A DNA stretch of 11,165 bases from NCBI GenBank assembly GCA_964517765.1, contig CAZFEN010000031.1, forward strand, positions 1 through 11,165, read 5' to 3'. The notes beneath the pieces were generated by a model that was given only the letters and a program-made list of their open reading frames with translations, was not told where the DNA came from and searched no databases. Source of the DNA: Hydromicrobium sp964517765 (lineage in GTDB: Bacteria; Actinomycetota; Humimicrobiia; Humimicrobiales; Humimicrobiaceae). Positions 7,211 to 11,165 of this stretch are shown piece after piece (the first letter of the stretch is position 1; every line of letters starts with the position of its first letter). A program made the position numbers and the translations under genes.

Positions 7211-7969
7211 TTAATATTTTTTAATTTTCAAATGAACCACATATTGCATTTTTAATCTATCGGATATAAAAGTTAATATTTTATTAATAAGATTTAAATT
7301 ATTCCTAAAATTTTTAAACATCAGATATTCTTCCAGTAGCATTATTCTTTCATCCCATAATTCAATCTTTTTTGCGCTTCTAAGTCCCCATTTAAGAAAA
7401 GAATTCTCATCCAGTCCAACACGTTTAACTACCAATTTATTAGCCATTTCAGCACTTGAAGTTGCATCAAAAACAATCTGGCATCCTGGAAATAAATCGG
7501 CTATTTTAATAAAAAAATTCTTAATTTGAATTTCATTAAAATAATAGAATACCCCAGCTGCAATAAATAGAATATTATCTTTTATTTTTAATTTATTAAG
7601 CCATTTATAATCAAGAAAAGAACTTATAATAAACTTCCTTCTATTATCTTCTTTGATAAATTGTCTTCTTAATTCAATTACATCTGGCAAGTCCAAATCA
7701 TACCAATAGATATTCCCGTTATCAATTCGCTCAAAGGTCGTATCAAAACCACAGCCAATATTCACTATTGTTGCTTTAGGATACTGTTCCAGGAATTGCT
7801 TAGTAAGCCTATCAAATATTAAACTACGTGCGACCCAACCAAGCTGACTAATATTACTTATATTTTTTGTTATTAGTGAAAAATCATAATTAATCTTTTT
7901 GATTATTTCATTTGATGTTATCCTTCTTGAAGCAAACTATAAAAGGCATTCTCTGGTGTATTTATCCAT
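7211..7969 (-). pseudogene. LCM-type (leucine carboxyl methyltransferase family) SAM methyltransferase, interrupted near its start
   Basis: The readable core runs from about 7936 to 7211: INYDFSLI, then TIVNIGCGFDTTFERIDNG (motif I), WYDLDLPDVIELRRQF (acidic loop binding SAM) and LFIAAGVFYYFNE, in the order typical of this family, which methylates carboxyl or hydroxyl groups of small molecules. GTG at 7765 falls inside motif I (the valine of IVNIGCG), so a start there would delete the SAM site and cannot be right. The frame continues upstream to an ATG at 7969 but has a TAG at 7937-7939 (codon 11). No ATG, GTG or TTG lies between. So this is a degraded gene, a sequencing error, or a read-through amber codon. 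Family members are usually 260-280 residues; this frame would give 252. It lies just before cassette-type site C and is probably cassette cargo. Confidence 0.75.
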
Positions 7970-8015
7970 TATTTTTAAAATCCTAAATTTTTTTCCATTG
8001 TAATTTTTATCAACA
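7970..8015. other. AT-rich junction between methyltransferase and M23 remnants
   Basis: No ORF, promoter or repeat is seen. The two neighbouring gene remnants point away from each other, and this segment joins them without a recognisable regulatory site, as expected at a rearrangement point. Confidence 0.3.
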
Positions 8016-8248
8016 AGTGGAAACTTCGGAAAAAGAATTATGATTTATCATGGAACAGATGATAAGGGTAATACATATGTAACTGTATATGCTCACCTGC
8101 GTTAGTTTAAGGTAGGGATAGGGGAAAAGGTAAGTCAGGAGATTTAATAAGACTTATTGGAGATACAGTGTATAGCACAGGTACACATCTTCATTATGAG
8201 GTGAGAATAAATGGGATAATGGTTAATCCAGGGATGTTTTTACCTTAA
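8016..8248 (+). pseudogene. M23 (LytM) peptidase C-terminal remnant
   Basis: Six-frame reading shows the end of a zinc endopeptidase that cuts peptidoglycan cross-links. The reading SGNFGKRIMIYHGTDD...TYVTVYAHLR starts at 8016. A TAG stop follows at the place where family members have S...VKVGDKV, the same frame continues as FKVGIGEKVSQ, and then a one-base shift gives GDLIRLIGDTVYSTGTHLHYEV and NGIMVNPGMFLP before TAA at 8246-8248. HLHYEV contains the family's HxH zinc-ligand motif. With one stop, one frameshift and no N-terminus, this is a clear pseudogene fragment. It marks old DNA caught between the inverted cassette-like segments, or debris of the original host locus. Confidence 0.82.
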
Positions 8249-8279
8249 GATAGCTTACCTTTGTACTCAAAATTTTTTC

Positions 8280-8306
8280 TTGACAAGGCAGAGGATATAT
8301 TATAAT
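8280..8306 (+). promoter_or_regulatory. strong sigma70-type promoter reading into the cassette-like array
   Basis: Perfect consensus boxes TTGACA (8280-8285) and TATAAT (8301-8306) are separated by 15 bases, two short of the optimum. The next start codon, ATG 8358, has AAGGAG at 8347-8352. The promoter would drive the 65-codon ORF, then the ICMT-like and ATC-hydrolase-like genes. In integrons a promoter (Pc) drives the cassettes in this way; the similarity is positional only. Confidence 0.6.
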
Positions 8307-8341
8307 GTTAGTCATATCTAACTTATTAATATAAATCTAAC
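8307..8341 (+). promoter_or_regulatory. palindromic operator candidate downstream of the -10 box
   Basis: GTTAG-TCATAT-CTAAC (8307-8322) is a perfect 5-bp inverted repeat beginning one base after the TATAAT box. ATCTAAC recurs at 8335-8341, giving a second half-site 19 bases on. TTAG-N-CTAA symmetry resembles DtxR/MntR-family metal-repressor boxes (TTAGG...CCTAA), but the inner G/C pairs are missing. Placement over the transcription start suits a repressor. No regulator gene is in the window. Confidence 0.4.
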
Positions 8342-8357
8342 TATTTAAGGAGAGCCT

Positions 8358-8555
8358 ATGAAATTAATGAAATCAAGAGTTGTAAGCGGGTTTTGGAACT
8401 CTACGTCGATTCACTCCCCGCCTCGCCTTCAGCTCAGTCATATAACAGCGGATAAAAAGGAAATCAAAAATTTCCCCAAATTGCCTTCGGCAACTTCTTT
8501 TATTCGCAAAACGTTATATGAAATTCCGAACCTTGCAAAAAATGTAAATCTATAA
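8358..8555 (+). CDS. short leader ORF running through an attC-like site; probably truncated or not a real protein
   Basis: It has a good promoter, a good RBS and begins MKLMKSRVVSG, but from about residue 8 its codons lie within sequence that also precedes site B (GGTTNNGGAACTCT) and then within the attC-like site. The C-terminal 50 residues are thus a translation of recombination-site DNA. The first residues may be the start of an original gene cut by cassette insertion, perhaps one controlled by the operator at 8307. It could also act as a leader peptide that carries ribosomes to the next start. No family is recognised. Confidence 0.3.
   Translation: MKLMKSRVVSGFWNSTSIHSPPRLQLSHITADKKEIKNFPKLPSATSFIRKTLYEIPNLAKNVNL
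8439..8520 (+). repeat. attC-like cassette recombination site A
   Basis: Outer arms CATATAAC (8439-8446) and GTTATATG (8513-8520) are perfect 8-bp complements. Inner arms GCGGATAAAA (8448-8457) and TTTTATTCGC (8498-8507) pair with one mismatch. The outer-inner spacer is 1 base on the left and 5 on the right, the kind of asymmetry that gives extrahelical bases in attC. The middle holds two hairpins, GGAAAT...ATTTCC and TTGCC-TTC-GGCAA. By analogy the crossover would be G|TTATATG between 8513 and 8514. The right arm aligns with that of site B (CCCAAATT, CTTCG, AACTTCT, ATYCGC in order). A larger inverted arm GGTTTTGGAA / TTCCGAACC flanks the whole. Confidence 0.62.
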
Positions 8556-8576
8556 AGGAGGCAAAAAGGAGGCAAA
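8554..8576 (+). promoter_or_regulatory. tandemly duplicated ribosome binding site
   Basis: AAAGGAGGCAA occurs twice in a row (8554-8564 and 8565-8575). The second copy's GGAGG ends 8 bases before ATG 8581 and should be the functional one. The first overlaps the stop of the preceding ORF and may help reinitiation. Confidence 0.6.
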
Positions 8577-8580
8577 TAAA

Positions 8581-9144
8581 ATGTTACGCAATTTTTGGCG
8601 TAGTCCTATATTTTGGTTTGTTGTATTAAATGTAGTGGGCTTTATTTTAGGTTATTTTGCTGGCTTATCCAGGAATATGAGAAATAATTTTTCCAAATTA
8701 CCTAAAATCGTTCATAAAGCGTATGTGATTATCTTCTTTATTCTGCCCATGTGTATTTTGCCGTTTCTTCCGCAACCCAGATTTGATTTTCACCTTTGGA
8801 CATTAATAATCGGGATTATATTAACAGTTATCGGTATAACTATTGAAGTTTTTGCTTCTTGTAAAATTGGTATCATACCCGGCGGCAAAGCAGGAAATAC
8901 AATAATAAATACAGGTATTTATGGTCTGGTAAGACATCCTATATATGCAGGTAATATTTTATGTTCTTTAGGTATAGCTTTAATTTTAAGAGCTAAATAT
9001 GCTTTGATATACGTACCAATTTTTATTATCCTCTCTATAATTTTAACATTAGCTGAGGAGAATGGATTGGTAGAAGATTTTGGGGAAAAATATAAAGAAT
9101 ATAAGAAAAAAACTAAATGGAAACTTTTCCCATATTTATTTTAA
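8581..9144 (+). CDS. isoprenylcysteine carboxyl methyltransferase (ICMT)/PEMT-like membrane methyltransferase
   Basis: Small polytopic membrane protein of the ICMT/phospholipid methyltransferase superfamily. Hydrophobic segments lie at about 10-30, 47-64, 72-93, 122-137 and 139-157. The SAM-binding signature is present: GIYGLVRHPIYAG (112-124, with Arg118-His119-Pro120), then Glu159-Glu160, then FGEKYKEYKKKT and a C-terminal proline (FPYLF). Length 187 is typical for bacterial members, whose substrates are largely unknown; eukaryotic ICMT methylates prenylated cysteine, other members methylate lipids. It starts 8 bases after a strong duplicated RBS and directly follows site A, so it would be the first gene of a cassette. 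Bases are AT-rich like the rest of the right half. Confidence 0.9.
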   Translation: MLRNFWRSPIFWFVVLNVVGFILGYFAGLSRNMRNNFSKLPKIVHKAYVIIFFILPMCILPFLPQPRFDFHLWTLIIGIILTVIGITIEVFASCKIGIIPGGKAGNTIINTGIYGLVRHPIYAGNILCSLGIALILRAKYALIYVPIFIILSIILTLAEENGLVEDFGEKYKEYKKKTKWKLFPYLF

Positions 9145-9182
9145 AAATATAGGCGTGAAACTTCTTTACGAGGAGGAAGAGT

Positions 9183-9794
9183 GTGAAGATCAAAGAAATT
9201 AAAATTATAAAGTCTGTTTTGAGCAAAGAAATTGGGTGGTTATGGCCTATATTTTTAGCCAGATGCTTGATTAGGAAAAATGCTATATTTAAAAAAACTC
9301 ACTGTGCAAAAATTAAGAATGCTGAATCAGAACTTGCCAAACGATTGTCTCTTGTTGCTATTTCGTATATAGAACTTAAAGCTAAATCTGGTAAAGAAAA
9401 AGCTTTTGAAATCATGAGAAAGATAATTGTTCCTATTGGCTGTAATGAACCATTGGCACTTTTGCAGTCCTTAAATATTTCTCGCAAGAAACCTATGGAG
9501 TTACTTATAAGTTATCTTGATTTAGTGGATAAAAAGGGAGTGGGTCGGTTTGGCAATATGGAATATGTAAAGCGGAATAACAACATTTGTCACCGTGTTG
9601 TTACGAAATGCCCCTTCTACAATTTCTTTACCGAGGCAGGAACTTCAGAATTAACCAAATTATTTTGCGAAGTAGATAAAGAATTCTATTCAAAAGCTTT
9701 TCCAGAGCTTAAATTTCATCGTGGAAGCTCGTGGGAAAATACCATTGCGTATGGGAAAGATCATTGTGAATTTATATTTGAAAAGAACAAATAG
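9183..9794 (+). CDS. L-2-amino-thiazoline-4-carboxylic acid (ATC) hydrolase family protein
   Basis: Resembles the ATC hydrolase family named for the Pseudomonas enzyme that opens the thiazoline ring of L-ATC to carbamoyl-cysteine on the way to L-cysteine. Diagnostic C-terminal blocks are present: VTKCPFYNFFTEAG (140-153), ELTKLFCEVDKEFY (156-169), FPELKFHRGSSWENTIAYG (173-191, with the nearly invariant HRG and ENTI) and CEFIFE. Cys143, Cys162 and Cys195 are candidates for catalytic or structural roles; the catalytic residue of this family is not something I can fix from sequence. The start is GTG at 9183 with AGGAGG 6 bases before it. It begins 38 bases after the ICMT-like gene and likely shares its transcript. 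Many family members are of unknown function, so the named reaction may not apply. It ends 49 bases before site B. Confidence 0.8.
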   Translation: MKIKEIKIIKSVLSKEIGWLWPIFLARCLIRKNAIFKKTHCAKIKNAESELAKRLSLVAISYIELKAKSGKEKAFEIMRKIIVPIGCNEPLALLQSLNISRKKPMELLISYLDLVDKKGVGRFGNMEYVKRNNNICHRVVTKCPFYNFFTEAGTSELTKLFCEVDKEFYSKAFPELKFHRGSSWENTIAYGKDHCEFIFEKNK

Positions 9795-9843
9795 AATAAC
9801 ATCAAACAGTGAGGTTCGGAACTCTGCACCTTGCCCTTCGGAG

Positions 9844-9932
9844 CATATAAAAACGGATATACAGTTAAGGCTTACGCCCTCACCCAAATTTTCACTTCGC
9901 TCGAACTTCTCATATCCGCCAAACATTGTGCG
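9844..9932 (+). repeat. attC-like cassette recombination site B
   Basis: CATATAA-N3-CGGATAT (9844-9860) at the left and ATATCCG-CCAAA-CATTGTGCG (9912-9932) at the right. CGGATAT and ATATCCG are perfect inner arms. The left arm aligns with site A (CATATAAMARCGGATA), and the right arm aligns over about 35 bases. The outer arm pair is weak (CATATAA against CATTGTG), which would happen if the R' half came from a different cassette at integration. The interior holds TACGCCCTCACCCAAATT, shared with site C. Upstream GGTTCGGAACTCT (9813-9825) matches the upstream flank of A. The likely exchange point is A|TTGTGCG at 9925/9926. Confidence 0.55.
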
Positions 9933-9964
9933 ACATTGCCAAACAAAGGATAAACTGTATTACC

Positions 9965-10453
9965 ATGAATAATAAAAAAATATCTATATGGGGTGTGGGT
10001 CCTAAATTAGCAATAATTACCACTATTTATTCTATTTTTATTATTATAATTGATTTTTACGCAAAACCATTATTTCTTATAAAACTATTACCACAATTTA
10101 TATTTATTATTATTGGTGTAATATTATTAATTATTGGTATTCCATATTATTTACTAAGTAATAAAACAATTAATAAAGCATATAAAGAAGGAAAACTATG
10201 CACGACTGGAGTATACGCAATATGTAGACATCCTTTATATTCATCACAAATTATTAATGTTTCGGGAATAGTAATTTTTTTTCGATCATGTTTATTACTA
10301 ACAATTCCAATATTTATGTACATATTGTTAAGAATTATGTCTCGGAAAGAAGAAAAATACTTGTTAGAAACATATGGAAATGAATATCTGATTTATAGAA
10401 ATAATACAGGTTTCGTATTTCCAAAATTTTGGAAATATCTAAAAAATAAATGA
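9965..10453 (+). CDS. second ICMT/PEMT-like membrane methyltransferase
   Basis: Same superfamily as the gene at 8581 but distinct in sequence (162 residues). Hydrophobic segments lie at about 14-32, 42-62, 94-106 and 108-125. The signature GVYAICRHPLYSS (82-94, Arg88-His89-Pro90) is followed by Glu129-Glu130, then YGNEYLIYRNNTGFVFP. I start at ATG 9965, with AAAGG (9946-9950) about 14 bases ahead, which is weak. TTG at 9926 would add 13 residues encoded inside the R' arm of site B and is unlikely. The gene follows site B directly, as a second cassette would. Its last 15 bases overlap the end of the opposing alkD-like frame. Substrate unknown. Confidence 0.85.
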   Translation: MNNKKISIWGVGPKLAIITTIYSIFIIIIDFYAKPLFLIKLLPQFIFIIIGVILLIIGIPYYLLSNKTINKAYKEGKLCTTGVYAICRHPLYSSQIINVSGIVIFFRSCLLLTIPIFMYILLRIMSRKEEKYLLETYGNEYLIYRNNTGFVFPKFWKYLKNK

Positions 10454-11092
10454 ATATGGGTAACGTTTGACAACTTCAGGCAACAGCGAATATATGCTCT
10501 GCTGTGCTTCGGCTATTTTGTTGAGATTGAGATTTCGTTTCCCAATCTGTCTTAAAGCCCAATTTACCGCTTTTTTCACATAATTTCTGCTGTCTGTTGA
10601 TTCTTTTTTAATATATGGGAAAAACTTAATAAATTCTTCATCAGCTGCTTTTTTATCACTTACGGCAAGTATCGCCATCAGTGCAAATCCTGCTCTTTTT
10701 ACAAACTCTTCGCTTCTGCCGCTCCACTCAATTGCCTTTTTATATACAATAGGTGACCTTTTAAAAAGATTCATGCACACCTGTTCGCAGACGTCCCAGG
10801 AATCAAAATCTCCTGCCCACTCCTCCATCTGCTTTTCAGAGACTTTACACGGTTCATCTATCATCCCGGCCATTATCCTTGCATCATGAATACCGGTTTC
10901 CCATAGATTTAAGGCCAACTTATGGTTTCTTCCTATCTCTTTTGCAGTCTTCCTTAACTGCGCTATGGATATTCCCAGGTTTTTCTCAGGATTGATCCCG
11001 TACCTAGCCATTCCCTCAACTGCTTTGGAGTTTGATAAGGATTTTAACTTCTTGATTATACTTCCCACACTATAATCTTTGTTTTCTTTCAT
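10439..11092 (-). CDS. DNA alkylation repair protein (AlkD-like HEAT-repeat glycosylase), C-terminus replaced
   Basis: Monofunctional DNA glycosylase family that removes bulky or cationic alkylated purines without base flipping. Residues 10-190 are all-helical HEAT-like repeats with typical motifs: GINPEKNLGISIAQLRKTAK (33-52), LWETGIHDARIMAGMI (63-78), FDSWDVCEQVC (96-106, where Trp99/Asp100 occupy the region of the catalytic Trp/Asp of AlkD), KRAGFALMA (132-140) and NYVKKAVNWALRQIGKRN (170-187). The family normally continues with a helix ending ...ARWIASDALREL. Here homology stops at about residue 194 (near base 10511) and is followed by an unrelated tail (EAQQSIYSLLPEVV...YPYSFIF) coded in recombination-site-like DNA and antisense to the neighbouring gene. 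It may still fold. No strong RBS is seen before ATG 11092. Confidence 0.85.
   Translation of the reverse strand: MKENKDYSVGSIIKKLKSLSNSKAVEGMARYGINPEKNLGISIAQLRKTAKEIGRNHKLALNLWETGIHDARIMAGMIDEPCKVSEKQMEEWAGDFDSWDVCEQVCMNLFKRSPIVYKKAIEWSGRSEEFVKRAGFALMAILAVSDKKAADEEFIKFFPYIKKESTDSRNYVKKAVNWALRQIGKRNLNLNKIAEAQQSIYSLLPEVVKRYPYSFIF
10455..10500. repeat. attC-like half-site D at the alkD breakpoint
   Basis: Plus strand GGCAACAGCGAATATATGC (10479-10497) resembles the left half of site A (ATAACAGCGGATAAAA). On the minus strand the same bases begin GAGCATATATTCGC, which resembles GAGCATATAAAAACGG of site B, and end in CAAACGTTACCC, like CAAAACGTTATATG of site A. Orientation is therefore ambiguous and only half of a site is present. 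The position, just behind the ICMT-like gene and at the point where alkD homology stops, is the stronger argument. Weak call. Confidence 0.3.
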
Positions 11093-11128
11093 AGCTGTAA
11101 AACTATTTTTCTTACAAGATTAAGCCTT

Positions 11129-11163
11129 ATGCCCCTTACATTTACCATATTTGGGGCATTTTT
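11129..11163 (+). terminator. possible rho-independent terminator
   Basis: ATGCCCC (11129-11135) and GGGGCAT (11153-11159) form a perfect 7-bp stem with a 17-base loop, and the plus strand continues TTTTT at 11159-11163. It would stop plus-strand transcripts running against the alkD-like gene, or belong to a gene outside the window. The large loop weakens the call. It could instead be a repressor site upstream of alkD. Confidence 0.4.
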
Positions 11164-11165
11164 CA

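Larger units (their letters stand above)
8514..9925 (+). mobile_element. putative two-gene cassette between attC-like sites A and B
   Basis: Using the integron convention that exchange occurs before TTRRRY, the DNA from site A's R' (8514) to site B's equivalent (9925/9926) forms one mobile unit of 1.4 kb. It holds an ICMT-like membrane methyltransferase and an ATC-hydrolase-family protein, both on the plus strand, ending 49 bases before site B. Most integron cassettes hold a single gene; two is less usual but known. No integrase is in the window, so mobility is inferred. Confidence 0.5.

Noticed and set aside
7211..7765. Intact methyltransferase starting at GTG 7765
   Set aside because: This start falls within motif I and would remove the N-terminal third of the SAM site; conserved family sequence continues upstream in frame.
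8381..8540. CRISPR-like or riboswitch-like structure around the repeated hairpins
   Set aside because: There are no regularly spaced identical repeats and no known riboswitch core; the paired arms and gene-border placement fit attC better.
9926..9964. Extended TTG start for the second ICMT-like protein
   Set aside because: The extra 13 codons lie in the R' arm of site B and lack a ribosome binding site; ATG 9965 matches the family's N-terminal layout.
9721..9972. Plus-strand 83-codon frame overlapping the ATC-hydrolase gene and site B
   Set aside because: Out of frame with a confident gene and otherwise only translated recombination-site sequence.

Overview
The window is an AT-rich bacterial chromosome segment. 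It uses ATA, AGA and AGG codons heavily and has good Shine-Dalgarno sites, which suggests a low-GC anaerobe or candidate-phylum bacterium. I cannot name the phylum. The likely lipid-anchored membrane-fusion protein and the absence of a TolC gene fit a monoderm, but that is weak evidence. No tRNA, intact rRNA, CRISPR array, transposase or integrase is visible.

Left third (190-3505): a compact MacA-MacB-type tripartite export operon made of a periplasmic adaptor (HlyD family), an ABC ATPase and an FtsX-like permease. Directly behind it, on the minus strand, lies a short stretch that reads like the 3' end of RNase P RNA (about 3510-3545). A second, diverged copy lies behind the gene ending at 7034 (about 7058-7105). 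The two form an imperfect direct repeat around a 3.5-kb segment. That segment carries two adjacent, unrelated-looking SAM methyltransferases, each with an N-terminal four-cysteine zinc ribbon and differing in base composition, then a 46-residue ORF overlapping (ATGA) a membrane-anchored Ig-like/CBM9-like protein.

Right half (7130-11165): an accessory region that looks like integron-type gene cassettes, fragmented and partly inverted. Two plus-strand sites (8439-8520 and 9844-9932) align with one another. They have attC architecture: outer R arms, inner L arms, an asymmetric spacer and a variable middle. Between them lies a likely two-gene cassette with an isoprenylcysteine-methyltransferase-like membrane protein and an L-2-amino-thiazoline-4-carboxylate hydrolase family protein. 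A second ICMT-like gene follows site B. A related minus-strand site (about 7138-7198) sits just behind a minus-strand LCM-type methyltransferase gene with a stop codon near its start. A half-site lies at the point where the alkD-like gene (10439-11092) loses homology to its family. Between the inverted parts are a broken M23 peptidase remnant and a strong-looking promoter (TTGACA/TATAAT, 8280-8306) with a palindrome just downstream, reading into the plus-strand array.

The main observations are the cassette-like organisation, with many small methyltransferases as cargo, and the repeated rnpB 3'-end fragments. Both are inferred from sequence patterns alone. An integron integrase gene outside the window, or more copies of the sites elsewhere in the genome, would be the decisive test.
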